Assembly: GCA_016932505.1 (NCBI GenBank)
Contig: JAFGCT010000007.1
Coordinates: 85,089-149,088 of the forward strand
Origin: Candidatus Peregrinibacteria bacterium
GTDB taxonomy: Bacteria > Patescibacteriota > Gracilibacteria > UM-FILTER-43-11
Direction: 5' to 3'
DNA: 64,000 nucleotides
Position 1 is the first letter of the stretch. Each line of letters begins with the position of its first letter. Both the position numbers and the translations under genes were made by a program. Below the pieces are notes generated by a model, which saw only the letters and a program-made list of their open reading frames with translations, did no database searches and had not been told where the DNA came from. This document shows positions 26,594 through 36,053 of the stretch, one piece after another.

Positions 26594-27136
26594 ATGCTCA
26601 GGACTAATAAAGGTTTAAGTTTAACAGGAGTTTTGATTACCATAGGCATTATTATCATTTTAAGCGGTATTATTCTTATAGCCGTAAATCCAGCACAAAA
26701 ATATGCAAAAAATAACGATCTAGAAAGAAAATCTGAGATTAACTCAATATTAAGTGCTGTTTATCAATATAAGGATTCTAAAATTGCAAGAGGTGAATTA
26801 CCTGAATGTATTGTTAATTCAGTATTAACTGCAATTCCTGAATGCAATTCTCCACTTAATAATATAAGTGACTTTGATGGAGCTGTTGAGCTTGGAAAGG
26901 GAATAAATTCTTTTGACTGCTCAAGAACACTTGTTCCATATTATATAGAAGAAATTCCTGTTGACCCTACGCCAACATACACTGCTGATAATACAGGATA
27001 CTGGATTTGTCAGGATAATTCAGATATTATTTCAAGAATATATATATTAGCTACAGGAGTAGAAGATTCTTATGAAGATGGTGGATGTACTAGCCCTACT
27101 AATAGTCTTAATGCGGTAATGTGTGTTTCGGGATAA
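26594..27136 (+). CDS. Pilin paralogue with altered signal (Glu5 to Gly)
   Basis: A 180-residue paralogue of the flanking pilins, sharing VNPAQKYAKNNDLERKSEIN, GELPEC, IPVDPTPTYTADNTGYWIC and a short Cys-containing end (MCVSG). The signal reads MLRTNKG before LSLTGVLITIGIIIIL, so mature position 5 is Gly where the paralogues have Glu. Glu5 normally pairs with the N-terminus of the next subunit and aids methylation, so this copy may be a minor or capping subunit. The ORF is intact and not decayed. It follows a terminator by about 50 bp. Confidence 0.85.
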   Translation: MLRTNKGLSLTGVLITIGIIIILSGIILIAVNPAQKYAKNNDLERKSEINSILSAVYQYKDSKIARGELPECIVNSVLTAIPECNSPLNNISDFDGAVELGKGINSFDCSRTLVPYYIEEIPVDPTPTYTADNTGYWICQDNSDIISRIYILATGVEDSYEDGGCTSPTNSLNAVMCVSG

Positions 27137-27170
27137 CTATTAATATTAATTAAAATTAACTTCAATCTCT

Positions 27171-27731
27171 ATGAATAAATTAAAAAAAGGTTTTACTTTA
27201 ATTGAGCTTCTTATGGTTATTGGAATAATTACTATACTCGCGGGCATTATTCTTGTTTCTGTTAACCCTGCTCAACAATTCGGAAAGGCAAATGACGCTG
27301 AGCGAAAAACCTCGATAAGTTCAATTCTTAATGCAGTAATGCAATACACTACAACCCCAACAGCAAGAGGTGAATTACCTGAATGCCTATTTGGAATTGC
27401 AGCTATACCAACAGCCATTCCAGAATGTGATACAGACGGGAGTGGCTCAGGAGTTGGTAATGGAGGATTTGAAGGTGCTGTAGAGCTTGGTACTCCTGCG
27501 GATGACAACACTTATGACTGTTCAACAGCGCTTGTTCCTAATTTTTTAAGAGAAATGCCTATAGATCCAAATAGTAATTATGATGAAACAGCTACCGGCT
27601 ATTATATTTGTATGGATACAAGTGATATCAGTCCAAAAATATATGTAATTTCAATGGGAGCAGAAGTATTTTTAGATGGAAATTGCGAAAAGCCTAATAC
27701 TACTGTAGAAACTATGTGTATTAGTGGGTAA
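27171..27731 (+). CDS. Pilin paralogue 3
   Basis: A 186-residue pilin with a canonical signal (MNKLKKG before FTLIELLMVIGIITILAGII, Glu at position 5), the NPAQQFGKANDAERK segment, and a short Gly/Ser-rich insertion (DGSGSGVGNGGF) absent from the other two copies. It ends ETMCISG. It lies 34 bp after paralogue 2. Its stop is immediately followed by the 145-bp inverted-repeat element, beyond which recG is convergent. Confidence 0.88.
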   Translation: MNKLKKGFTLIELLMVIGIITILAGIILVSVNPAQQFGKANDAERKTSISSILNAVMQYTTTPTARGELPECLFGIAAIPTAIPECDTDGSGSGVGNGGFEGAVELGTPADDNTYDCSTALVPNFLREMPIDPNSNYDETATGYYICMDTSDISPKIYVISMGAEVFLDGNCEKPNTTVETMCISG

Positions 27732-27732
27732 T

Positions 27733-27877
27733 TGTCTGAACTGTGATTTTTGTGATTTGATTGATTAATTCAAATGATTTTAATCCGATTGTTAACTAAA
27801 GATTACAATTTGGGATTTATGGATTATTGATAATCATAGACAGAATCAATTCAATCAAATAAATCAAAGTTCAGACA
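27733..27877. mobile_element. 145-bp inverted-repeat element, copy A (MITE-like)
   Basis: Bounded by TGTCTGAAC (27733-27741) and its complement GTTCAGACA (27869-27877), with imperfect inverted symmetry reaching about 40-50 bp inward and many TGATT words. It is about 85-90 percent identical by eye to a 145-bp copy at 48704-48848. Its right end overlaps the last codons of recG (Ser-Glu-Leu-stop). No ORF inside. Confidence 0.8.
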
Positions 27878-29936
27878 TTCTCTTTCTCAAAGATTCCCAT
27901 GCTTTTTTTAACAATGGATAATCGGATAAATCTTTTGATTTTTCAACGATTTTTTCAGCGGCCTTGCGTACTCTGTCGAGTAGTATACCATCAAGCAGAT
28001 TTGCAAGCTTAAGATCTGGAAGACCAGATTGCCTGACTCCATAAACTTCACCAGGCCCACGAAGATTTAAATCAATTTCGGCAAGCTTAAAACCATCGGT
28101 ATAATCAACCATTGCTTTTAAACGTTGATAAGTTAAATCTGAACTTGAGTTTGTGTATAAAAAGCAATATGACTGCACTTTGCCTCTGCCAACACGCCCC
28201 CTAAATTGATGAAGCTGTGACAACCCAAATCTTTCAGCACCTTCAATTAACATTATTGTTGCATTTGGAACATCCACTCCGACTTCAATTACGGAAGTTG
28301 AAACTAAAATATTAATATCCCCTGCCTTAAACTGCTTCATTATTGAATCCTTTTCATCTGATTTCATCTTTCCATGGAGCAAGCCAACTTTAAATTGAGG
28401 AAAACGCTGTTTAAGACTTTCGTGTTCAGCAGTTACAGACTTAACCTCCAAAACATCCGATTCATCAATTAAAGGACATATCACATAAACCTGCTGACCT
28501 TCATCGATTTTACCAGTTATATATTTATAAACAGATTCGCGGTTTTCTGGTGGAACAATTTTTGTAATTATAGGTAATCTACCTTTAGGCATTTCATTGA
28601 TTACGGATAAATCCTGATCACCATAAGCAACTAATGCCAAAGTGCGTGGAATTGGAGTAGCTGTCATATGTAAAACATGAGGACTCCCCTGTTTTACAAT
28701 AATCTCACGTTGTTTTACTCCAAAACGGTGCTGTTCATCAATTACAAGTAATCCTAAATTATCAAACTCTACATCTTCTTGTATTAGAGCATGTGTTCCA
28801 ATAACAATATTCACCTGACCAGATTTAATTCCACCTTTAACCGCCTCCTTTTCTTTAGTTTTTAATGACCCAATTAAAAGTTGGATATTTAAAGTCTTAC
28901 CAAGTAAATCAATTTTTTCAATTTCTTCAACAAATTTGCTTATTGATATTAAATGCTGACGAGCAAGCACTTCTGTGGGAGCCATAATTGCCGCCTGATA
29001 TCCGTATTTAACCGCTTGAAGCAAAGCGGTCATAGCAACAACCGTTTTTCCGGACCCAACATCACCCTCAAGTAATCGCATCATAGGAAATGGCCTTTCC
29101 ATATCTTTTAATATTTCATAAATTGTTACTTTTTGAGCACCTGTAGGAGTAAATGGAAGCGTAGAGAAAAAAGCTTTAACGAATTCGGGGTCCATCGGCA
29201 TTTTTATAGAGTCGACATTAGATGGTCTACTATCTTTCCATTCTTCTTTTGTTTTTACTGCATTTAATTGAAGTAAAAAAAGCTCTTCGTAACCCAAAGT
29301 ATCCTGTGCTTTTTTTAAACTCTTAGAATCGGAAGGAAAATGAACTTCACGTATTGCTTCTGATTTAGACATTAATCCTTCTTCGGTGATAATTTCCTGC
29401 GGTAAAATATTTTCAAACTCTTTTGTAAGGAAAAGAAGCGGATTTATTTTCTCCCTTAACCATTTAGACGTAATAACTTCATGCTGAGGATAAATAGGAA
29501 CTGTAGCACCTGCATGTATCTGAACCTCTTTGATTGTTTCTACTGTAGGACTTTGTAAAACATATTTACCATAAGAATATTGAACCTTACCAGCCACAAT
29601 AACTTCTTTATCCATAGGTAGCATTCTGACTAAATGAGGCTGATTAAACCATACAACTTCACATTCTGAGCCACTATCATCATAAAACATAGCCTTAACA
29701 AGCTTCATGCCTCTTTTTTTTGTTGGCACGACTCTAATACCATGAAGATATCCTTTTGTAGTAATTATCTCGCCATCTTTTGCTTCCCATATTTTTTTAA
29801 ATTGAGATAAATCTTCATAACCACGTGGAAAATATAGCAATAAATCACGCACCGAATATAAGCCCATCTCTTTTAGCGCTAAAATATATTCCTTCTTTGT
29901 ATTTAAAGCCGCATCAAGCGGAGTAAATAAGTTCAT
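27864..29936 (-). CDS. recG: ATP-dependent DNA helicase RecG
   Basis: Helicase that remodels stalled replication forks and Holliday junctions. The 690-residue chain has the N-terminal wedge/OB region (LLLYFPRGYEDLSQFKKI, DDSGSECEVVWFNQPHLV), then the helicase motifs: Walker A GDVGSGKTVVA, MAPTEVLARQH, GTHALIQ, DEQHRFGVKQR (motif II), TATPIPRTLALVAYGD, and motif VI HQFRGRVGRGKVQSYC. The C-terminal region (GPGEVYGVRQSGLPDLKLANL) is typical. The final residues Ser-Glu-Leu and the TGA are encoded by the end of repeat element A, so the original C-terminus may have been trimmed or replaced. ATG at 29936 fits the family. Directly upstream begin TGATT repeat arrays. Confidence 0.96.
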   Translation of the reverse strand: MNLFTPLDAALNTKKEYILALKEMGLYSVRDLLLYFPRGYEDLSQFKKIWEAKDGEIITTKGYLHGIRVVPTKKRGMKLVKAMFYDDSGSECEVVWFNQPHLVRMLPMDKEVIVAGKVQYSYGKYVLQSPTVETIKEVQIHAGATVPIYPQHEVITSKWLREKINPLLFLTKEFENILPQEIITEEGLMSKSEAIREVHFPSDSKSLKKAQDTLGYEELFLLQLNAVKTKEEWKDSRPSNVDSIKMPMDPEFVKAFFSTLPFTPTGAQKVTIYEILKDMERPFPMMRLLEGDVGSGKTVVAMTALLQAVKYGYQAAIMAPTEVLARQHLISISKFVEEIEKIDLLGKTLNIQLLIGSLKTKEKEAVKGGIKSGQVNIVIGTHALIQEDVEFDNLGLLVIDEQHRFGVKQREIIVKQGSPHVLHMTATPIPRTLALVAYGDQDLSVINEMPKGRLPIITKIVPPENRESVYKYITGKIDEGQQVYVICPLIDESDVLEVKSVTAEHESLKQRFPQFKVGLLHGKMKSDEKDSIMKQFKAGDINILVSTSVIEVGVDVPNATIMLIEGAERFGLSQLHQFRGRVGRGKVQSYCFLYTNSSSDLTYQRLKAMVDYTDGFKLAEIDLNLRGPGEVYGVRQSGLPDLKLANLLDGILLDRVRKAAEKIVEKSKDLSDYPLLKKAWESLRKRMSEL

Positions 29937-29979
29937 CGCTGATTTAAATGATTAAAATGATTTCACTGATTTCACTGAA
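29937..29979. repeat. TGATT array between recG and element C
   Basis: Five TGATT or TGATTTCAC words at roughly 9-11 bp spacing directly after the recG start. They continue the array style of element C outside its TGTCTGAAC boundary. Confidence 0.6.
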
Positions 29980-30587
29980 TGTCTGAACCACTGATTTACG
30001 CTGATTTAATTGATTTCATTGACGCTGATTTTGTTGATTTCGTTGATTATCACTGATTACACTAGTTGCTCTGATTCTTTTTTACTATTAATCAATCTTT
30101 TAAACTGTAGACTCTTTGAGCCAAAATTTATAAGTAATCCTGTTTCTAGATTATATGCTTCAAGATAATTTATTGCTTGTGCCAAATGAGTTTTATCCAA
30201 TATAGCAATTGCTTTAAGCTCAACCATAATACATTCTTCTATTAAAAAATCCACACGTCTCGTGCCAATTTCGTTCCCACGATAACTAATATTCATTTCA
30301 TGCTCACGTGAAAATTTAAGATTCCATTTAGGCATTTCTAATGCCAATGCTCTTTGATAAACAACTTCCTGAAACCCGTTACCAAGCTCATTATGCACTT
30401 TCATAGCTGCACCAATTATTTTTTCGGTTATATCCGAATGTTTATACTCATGTTTAATCATTTTTATACTATTAAATTATTAAATAAAATTCTCAATGTA
30501 ATCATAGTAATCAGCGTAAATCAGTGTAATCTGAGTAATCAATGTCAGCGCAATCAGCAAAATCAGTGTAAATCAATGGTTCAGACA
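29980..30587. mobile_element. GxxExxY-carrying inverted-repeat element (element C)
   Basis: Ends are TGTCTGAACCA (29980) and its complement TGGTTCAGACA (30577-30587). Each end continues inward for about 80-90 bp as degenerate TGATTtacg-type units at about 10-bp spacing, and the two sides are inverted relative to each other. The only gene inside is the GxxExxY protein. The same TGTCTGAAC ends bound the gene-less 145-bp elements at 27.7 and 48.7 kb. No transposase, target duplication or att site was identified. Confidence 0.6.
30057..30461 (-). CDS. GxxExxY family protein (PD-(D/E)XK nuclease-like)
   Basis: A 134-residue protein. The family motif G-x2-E-x2-Y is present as GFQEVVY after AAMKVHNELGN. 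A PD-(D/E)XK-like core follows: RRVDFLIEE, then MVELKAI supplying the E-x-K pair, and the family ending QAINYLEAYNLETGLLINFGSKSLQFKRL. Family function is not established; the fold suggests a nuclease or nucleic-acid binder. The gene is enclosed on both sides by inverted TGATT arrays and TGTCTGAAC ends, so it looks like the cargo, or the driver, of a repeat element. Its short length is normal for the family. It lies between recG and the ATPase operon, on the same strand. Confidence 0.9.
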   Translation of the reverse strand: MIKHEYKHSDITEKIIGAAMKVHNELGNGFQEVVYQRALALEMPKWNLKFSREHEMNISYRGNEIGTRRVDFLIEECIMVELKAIAILDKTHLAQAINYLEAYNLETGLLINFGSKSLQFKRLINSKKESEQLV

Positions 30588-30649
30588 AATTATATTGAAC
30601 ATTTGTTCACTTTTCAAGAAAAAAGTATTACAAAAAAGTATAATCATAT

Positions 30650-30687
30650 TGAAAATCATTATAATCACAAAAATCACAGTTCAGACA
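30650..30687. repeat. Solo end of the TGTCTGAAC element
   Basis: TATAATCACAAAAATCACAG runs into TTCAGACA and matches one terminus of elements A and B in inverted orientation, without a partner. It ends 2 bp from the stop codon of the V-ATPase D gene. Confidence 0.6.
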
Positions 30688-30688
30688 A

Positions 30689-31315
30689 TTAAGCTGACGC
30701 CTGAATCTTAGACTTAACAATCATTGTATTAATCACTGCACTACGTTCCATTTCACCTAATTTCATTTGGATGAATTTAATAGTGTCTTTTAGGTCAGGT
30801 ATCATACGATATTCAAGCGCATTTACACGACGACGAGTTTTTTCTAGCTCATCAGCCAAAGCTTCTGCGGATTTTTCTATTTCAGCAAGTTGTATTAATA
30901 GTGGATAAACTTTCAAAAATGACTGCAAAGCAATATCGAGCTCTCCACTTGTCTGTAAAAAACTATAATTAACAACCTCTCCTTCTATTTCAGCTTTAAA
31001 TTGAGGAATGCGAACAGACATCACATTTTTTGTCTTAACTTCTATTTTAGCCTTAGCTGTAGAATAAAGAAGTGCCCCTTCCAAAAAGGCTGAATCCATA
31101 AGTGAACCAGCACGAATAAAATTCTTAAATGCTGCACCAAGCTTCTCTTCAACTTCTTCACGCATCTTTTTTGCCTCACGTATGACTTCCATAAATTTCT
31201 GCATCAAACCATCCTGCTTATCTTTAAGCAGTTTGTGTCCACGTTTAGCACTAGCCATCTTCTTCTTAAGAGTTAGTAGTGCCATCCTAGTTGCATTGAC
31301 GTTCATTATTGCCAT
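30689..31315 (-). CDS. atpD: V/A-type ATPase subunit D (central stalk)
   Basis: Central rotor shaft of the V/A-type ATPase. The 208-residue protein has the family signature ATRMALLTLKKKMASAKRGHKLLKDKQDGL at its N-terminus (shown in parts: RMALLTLKKK, RGHKLLKDK) and the C-terminal RRRVNALEYRMIPDL motif, with two long helices forming the coiled coil. Two starts are possible, 31315 or the Met three codons later, which aligns better. It is the last gene of the operon, separated from subunit B by 97 bp containing a 12-bp tandem repeat. Confidence 0.95.
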   Translation of the reverse strand: MAIMNVNATRMALLTLKKKMASAKRGHKLLKDKQDGLMQKFMEVIREAKKMREEVEEKLGAAFKNFIRAGSLMDSAFLEGALLYSTAKAKIEVKTKNVMSVRIPQFKAEIEGEVVNYSFLQTSGELDIALQSFLKVYPLLIQLAEIEKSAEALADELEKTRRRVNALEYRMIPDLKDTIKFIQMKLGEMERSAVINTMIVKSKIQASA

Positions 31316-31321
31316 GTTTCA

Positions 31322-31357
31322 GATTGAGGAGCCGATTGAGGAGCCGATTGAGGAGCC
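31322..31357. repeat. Three tandem 12-bp repeats in the atpB-atpD gap
   Basis: GATTGAGGAGCC occurs three times in a row, followed by a fourth partial copy. In the mRNA (minus strand) the unit reads GGCTCCTCAATC, and a complementary GAGGAGC lies just upstream (31377-31371), so any of the three copies can pair with it shortly before the atpD start. Confidence 0.85.
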
Positions 31358-31412
31358 GATTGAACGATTTGCTCCTCTATTTGCTCTCCCATTTGCTCAT
31401 CTATTAGGTTAT

Positions 31413-32777
31413 TTATAAATATTTCTCAATATATTCTTCCTTAATACGTTTAAGCTCAGATTTAGGTAGAATTTTTAGTAATTCCCAACCAATTGAAAGA
31501 GATCTTTCAATATCACGATCTTCATGTTCACCCTGACGAATGAACTTATCTTCAAATTCTACTGCAAATTTCATATATGCTCTATCTATATCATCAAGAG
31601 CAGCCTCTCCAAGAATAACCGCTAGTTCACGCACATCACATCCACGTGCATATGAAGCATAAAGCTGGTTCATAACACCACTATGGTCAGCACGAGTCTT
31701 CCCCTCACCAATACCTTTATCTTTAAGACGAGAAAGTGATGGAAGTACATCTGCTGGTGGATAAATACCTTTTCTATGTAAATCACGACCCATTACTATC
31801 TGACCTTCTGTAATATAACCTGTAAGATCAGGAATTGGGTGAGTAATATCATCTTCCGGCATAGTTAGGATTGGAATTTGAGTCACTGAACCTTTCTTAC
31901 CTTTAATACGACCAGCTCTTTCATAAATTGTTGCAAGATCTGTATACAGATATCCAGGATAACCACGACGACCTGGCACCTCTTTACGAGCAGCAGATAC
32001 TTCACGTAATGCTTCCGCATAGTTTGTTAAATCTGTAAGCACTACAAGAACGTGCATGTCTTTTTCGTACGCAAGATATTCAGCAGTTGTAAGAGCAAGA
32101 CGTGGAATAGCGATACGTTCTACCACAGGGTCATCCGCAGTATTGATAAATAGAACCGCTTTTTCAATAGCACCTGTCTTTTCAAATTCTGATTGGAAAA
32201 ACTGAGCTTCTTCAAATGTTACACCCATCGCAGCGAATATAACCGCAAAATCAGAACCATCTTTTACTTTTGCCTGACGAGCGATTTGAGCAGCCATACG
32301 ATTATGAGGAAGACCTGAACCAGAGAAAATAGGAAGCTTTTGACCACGTACAAGTGTATTCAAAGCATCTATTGTACTAATACCTGTCTGAAAGAAATCG
32401 TTCGGAAAGTCACGAGAATAAGGATTAATGGCTTGTCCAGAAATATCCAAACGCTTTTCAGGAATTATTTCAGGACGACCATCAATTGGCTTACCTGAAC
32501 CGTTAAAAACACGTCCAAGCATATCTGGGGATACTCCGATTTTCATAGTTTCACCAAGGAAACGAGCCTTTGAACCTTCAGTTTTAGACCCCTGAGTATC
32601 TTCAAACATCTGCACAAGTGCGCGTCCCTCTGAAGCTTCAAGTACCTTACCAAGACGAACTCCTTTTTCACCAGGAATCTGAATCTCAACAAGCTCTTCG
32701 TATTTAATGCCTTCTACTCCTTCAACAACTAGGAGCGGACCAGCAATAGATGTAATTGATTTATATTCTTTCTGCAT
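31413..32777 (-). CDS. atpB: V/A-type ATPase subunit B (regulatory)
   Basis: Non-catalytic subunit alternating with A in the peripheral head. The 454-residue chain begins [28 protein letters not shown], has the degenerate nucleotide region [18 protein letters not shown] in place of a P-loop, [55 protein letters not shown] (in pieces) and the ending [18 protein letters not shown]. Length and motifs are standard. It follows A by 71 bp of AT-rich spacer. Confidence 0.96.
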   Translation of the reverse strand: MQKEYKSITSIAGPLLVVEGVEGIKYEELVEIQIPGEKGVRLGKVLEASEGRALVQMFEDTQGSKTEGSKARFLGETMKIGVSPDMLGRVFNGSGKPIDGRPEIIPEKRLDISGQAINPYSRDFPNDFFQTGISTIDALNTLVRGQKLPIFSGSGLPHNRMAAQIARQAKVKDGSDFAVIFAAMGVTFEEAQFFQSEFEKTGAIEKAVLFINTADDPVVERIAIPRLALTTAEYLAYEKDMHVLVVLTDLTNYAEALREVSAARKEVPGRRGYPGYLYTDLATIYERAGRIKGKKGSVTQIPILTMPEDDITHPIPDLTGYITEGQIVMGRDLHRKGIYPPADVLPSLSRLKDKGIGEGKTRADHSGVMNQLYASYARGCDVRELAVILGEAALDDIDRAYMKFAVEFEDKFIRQGEHEDRDIERSLSIGWELLKILPKSELKRIKEEYIEKYL

Positions 32778-32848
32778 TTCTTATAATTTAATGAATTAAA
32801 TTTCCATTCAAAACTCGAAATTAATCTTTAATCTTGAATCTTGAATTG

Positions 32849-34609
32849 TTATTTTAGTGAATGAATAGATTTAGTAATTTCTTTTTCAAGCTCTTCGAAC
32901 TCTTCCCACTTACCTACTTCAATATCTTTAACTTTTATTATTTTTGCCATTACAGGAAGTTCTTTAAGCTCATTGAAATCGAAATCTTCTTTATCAACAA
33001 CATCCTGTCCAGCATAGTAAATAGTCATAATGCATTTAAGCATCCAATATTGCTTTTTAAGAGATGTATAAGCATCAACATTATCAAAAGCATTCTGGAA
33101 CAAAAAGTCTTCACGGATAGATTTAGAAGTTTCAAGAACCAATCTTTCTTTTGGACTAAGGGCGTCTGTACCAACTAAACGTACAATTTCTTCCAATTTT
33201 GATTCCTCTTGTAGAAGTTTCATAGCATCACCACGAACTTTGATTGCATCTTCAGCTACTTCTTTTGTCCAGTACCCAGAAACATTCGCATCATAAAGTG
33301 AATAAGAAGTCAGCCAGTTAATAGCTGGGAAATGTCTTCGGCGTGCAAGAGTTGCATCAAGCCCCCAGAATACTTTTGTAACGCGTAGTGTATTTTGAGT
33401 TACTGGCTCAGAAAGGTCACCTCCTGGAGGAGATACCGCACCAATAATTGTAAGACTTCCATTACGATCACCACTTCCTAAGCATTTAACTGCACCTGCT
33501 CTTTCGTAAAATCCAGCTGTTCTTGAACCAAGATAAGCAGGATAACCTTCTTCACCAGGCATTTCCTCTAAACGACCGGACATTTCACGCATAGCCTCAG
33601 CCCAACGTGAAGTACTATCAGCCATAAGAGCTACGTTATAACCCATATCACGGTAATACTCAGCAATTGTAACACCTGTATATACAGAAGCTTCACGCGC
33701 TGCTACCGGCATATTTGATGTATTTGCGATAAGAACGGTACGTTTCATCAAAGGCTCACCAGTATTTGGATCTTTTAGTTCAGGAAATTCCATAAGTACA
33801 TCAGTCATCTCATTTCCACGCTCACCACAACCAACGTAAACGATTATTTGTGCATCACAATATTTCGCAATTGTTTGCTGAGTTACTGTTTTACCTGCAC
33901 CGAATGGACCAGGAATACAACCTGCACCACCTTTTGCCAGAGGAAATAATGTATCAAGAATACGAGTTCCTGTAATAAGAGGTTCAATTGGTACACGTTT
34001 TCCACCGTCCTTACGAGAAATACGTATAGGCCATTTCTGAAGCATTGTAACTTTATGTTTATGACCATCTTCACCTTCTATTACGGCAACAACATCTTCA
34101 ACTGTTTTTAAACCTGAGTTAATTTCAACTAATTTTCCTGACATTCCAACGGGAACCATGATTTTATGAGAAATTAGAGTTGTTTCTTGTACCTCGCCAA
34201 TTACATCACCCTCGCCAACATTCTCACCAGTTGTTACAACGGGTTTAAAATCCCATTGTTTCTCTCGAGAAATTCCGGGAACACTAATTCCACGACCGAT
34301 AAAAGAACCTGATTCCTTTTCAATAAGAGCAAGAGGACGTTGAATTCCATCATATATACTCTCAAGTAGACCCGGTCCAAGTTCAACAGAAAGTGTCTGA
34401 CCTGTTAAGAAAACTGGTTCACCAGGGCCAACGCCACTTGTTTCTTCATATACTTGAATAGAAGCTTCATCGCCATTAAGTTCGATTACTTCCCCTACAA
34501 GTCTTTGGTCAGAAACATTAACCACCTCGTACATTTTGGCATTCTTCATACCCTTTGCAACTACGAGAGGACCAGAAACTTTGATAATAATACCTTGTTC
34601 TTCACTCAT
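32849..34609 (-). CDS. atpA: V/A-type ATPase catalytic subunit A
   Basis: Catalytic subunit of the rotary ATPase, 586 residues from the ATG at 34609 ([20 protein letters not shown]). An ATG at 34663 overlapping the atpF stop (TAATG) would add 18 residues encoded by the AT-rich spacer type seen between many genes here, so it is less likely, though coupling is possible. Motifs: the bulge region [17 protein letters not shown], Walker [60 protein letters not shown] (in pieces) and [17 protein letters not shown]. All catalytic positions look intact. Confidence 0.96.
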   Translation of the reverse strand: MSEEQGIIIKVSGPLVVAKGMKNAKMYEVVNVSDQRLVGEVIELNGDEASIQVYEETSGVGPGEPVFLTGQTLSVELGPGLLESIYDGIQRPLALIEKESGSFIGRGISVPGISREKQWDFKPVVTTGENVGEGDVIGEVQETTLISHKIMVPVGMSGKLVEINSGLKTVEDVVAVIEGEDGHKHKVTMLQKWPIRISRKDGGKRVPIEPLITGTRILDTLFPLAKGGAGCIPGPFGAGKTVTQQTIAKYCDAQIIVYVGCGERGNEMTDVLMEFPELKDPNTGEPLMKRTVLIANTSNMPVAAREASVYTGVTIAEYYRDMGYNVALMADSTSRWAEAMREMSGRLEEMPGEEGYPAYLGSRTAGFYERAGAVKCLGSGDRNGSLTIIGAVSPPGGDLSEPVTQNTLRVTKVFWGLDATLARRRHFPAINWLTSYSLYDANVSGYWTKEVAEDAIKVRGDAMKLLQEESKLEEIVRLVGTDALSPKERLVLETSKSIREDFLFQNAFDNVDAYTSLKKQYWMLKCIMTIYYAGQDVVDKEDFDFNELKELPVMAKIIKVKDIEVGKWEEFEELEKEITKSIHSLK

Positions 34610-34662
34610 GATGTTAAAATTAAATGTAAATTGTAAATTATTTGAATTTGGAGATTTTGTCA

Positions 34663-35010
34663 TTAGTTTAGTATGTCCATTCCAACAGCCTTCTCAACGA
34701 TTAGTTTTAATTTTTTAAGTCCATATCCTGTTGAACCCAAATGACTAGGGAGTGGAATAATTGCAGGCAATGGATCAGATGTTAGTTTTTTATAATCTTC
34801 CGAAGTAATACCTTCCATCAAGTCTTCCATTACAAATACAATTGCGTATTTGTTTTTACTTTCACCATTAACCTCAACCTTTTCCTTTTTGATAGAAAAT
34901 AACATTTCGGCAGTTTTTGTAGGATCATTACTATATACAGGTTCAAGACCAAGCGCTTTAAAACCAAGTATTGCTTCGCGGGAACCCATGATTGCAATTT
35001 TATAATCCAT
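34663..35010 (-). CDS. atpF: V/A-type ATPase subunit F
   Basis: Small Rossmann-like regulatory subunit bound to the central stalk. The start at 35010 gives [25 protein letters not shown], matching the family opening; an ATG three codons earlier is equally open. The 115-residue protein has [11 protein letters not shown] and [19 protein letters not shown], the typical P-x-P-x2 region. It overlaps a possible alternative start of atpA by one base. Confidence 0.9.
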   Translation of the reverse strand: MDYKIAIMGSREAILGFKALGLEPVYSNDPTKTAEMLFSIKKEKVEVNGESKNKYAIVFVMEDLMEGITSEDYKKLTSDPLPAIIPLPSHLGSTGYGLKKLKLIVEKAVGMDILN

Positions 35011-35043
35011 AAGAAACAAATAAAACTAACTTAATAAAAAAAC

Positions 35044-36048
35044 TTACAACACCACAATATTCTTTGAAATTTCATCTACAGGAAGATGATTAATCTTACC
35101 AATCAGCACAGCACGTATAATCTGCATATGTCTTTCAAAACGATAAAAGAATGCAAAAACAGGTTCAGGACCAAATACAATTTTGGAAGATTGATTCATA
35201 AAATTTTGTTGATACTCATGAATTTTTCTTTCAAAAAAACACATACTTTTATCTTCAATAAAACGTTCCAAAGCATACGCAAGATCATCAGCATTCATAA
35301 GTTTTTCAACAGTCTGCCTAAGTTCATCGTATGTACGACCATGAGAAGAAGCAAAAACTTCTGCAGAAACATATCCTCCATCAAGAAGAACGTTTTCAAA
35401 GAAAGAACGATCAAACCCAAGTTCTGTAACACGTACATAAGCCTTTAGATTTGAAAAATCTATTAATCTTTTTAAATATGAATCTATTAAGCCACTACCT
35501 ATGTTATCTGAAATAACTTTTAGTCTGATTAAATATGCTGCATCAAGTATATAATCCACATTCTGAAGATCTCCGGTTTTTTCATAAGCCTCTTTTACAA
35601 GAGATACTTGTTTAGAGAATTGATGAACAATATCTATATCAGCCCCTTCAAGCAAATACCTTTCCCAATCCTTAATAGAATGAGTACCAAAATCTATCAG
35701 AGCATGTTCAATATCAGAATAACCATGACCACTAAGAGAAGCCTTTAACGAAAGTTTAAAATTGTGAAAATCATATTTACTCCATAGGAATTCCAAAACC
35801 TCAGGGTATGGAGCCATCTGAGTCATAAGATCTTTCATACCCTGCAAAGACCTAATAAGAACGCTATTAAAATCCTTAACTGAGCTATTATCTAGATAAT
35901 CAGCAACCAACGGCATATCGTTTAGTACACGATAAGCCTGATCTGCCTCAGAGGCATCAAGCAATCTTTCCAAAATACTCTGATTCATCATCTTTGTATC
36001 CAAAGCACGTAATCTACCTACGATGTATGCGTATTTACTATTATCCAT
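35044..36048 (-). CDS. atpC: V/A-type ATPase subunit C
   Basis: Socket subunit joining the central stalk to the membrane ring, 334 residues, all helical. YAYIVGRLRALDTKMMNQSILERLL and LVADYLDNSSVKDFNSVL are typical of the ATP-synt_C/AC39 family, as are the conserved YLKRLIDFSNLKAYVR and GPEPVFAFFYRFERHMQIIRAVLIGKINHLP (in pieces) near the C-terminus. It follows subunit E by 5 bp. Confidence 0.92.
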   Translation of the reverse strand: MDNSKYAYIVGRLRALDTKMMNQSILERLLDASEADQAYRVLNDMPLVADYLDNSSVKDFNSVLIRSLQGMKDLMTQMAPYPEVLEFLWSKYDFHNFKLSLKASLSGHGYSDIEHALIDFGTHSIKDWERYLLEGADIDIVHQFSKQVSLVKEAYEKTGDLQNVDYILDAAYLIRLKVISDNIGSGLIDSYLKRLIDFSNLKAYVRVTELGFDRSFFENVLLDGGYVSAEVFASSHGRTYDELRQTVEKLMNADDLAYALERFIEDKSMCFFERKIHEYQQNFMNQSSKIVFGPEPVFAFFYRFERHMQIIRAVLIGKINHLPVDEISKNIVVL

Positions 36049-36053
36049 AAATA

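Noticed and set aside
29937..30600. CRISPR array
   Set aside because: The TGATT units are short, degenerate, about 10 bp apart and inverted between sides; there are no uniform repeats, unique spacers or cas genes.
31182..31418. Plus-strand ORF encoding repeated Pro-Ile-Glu-Glu
   Set aside because: Created by the 12-bp tandem repeat and antisense to atpD; no start signals.
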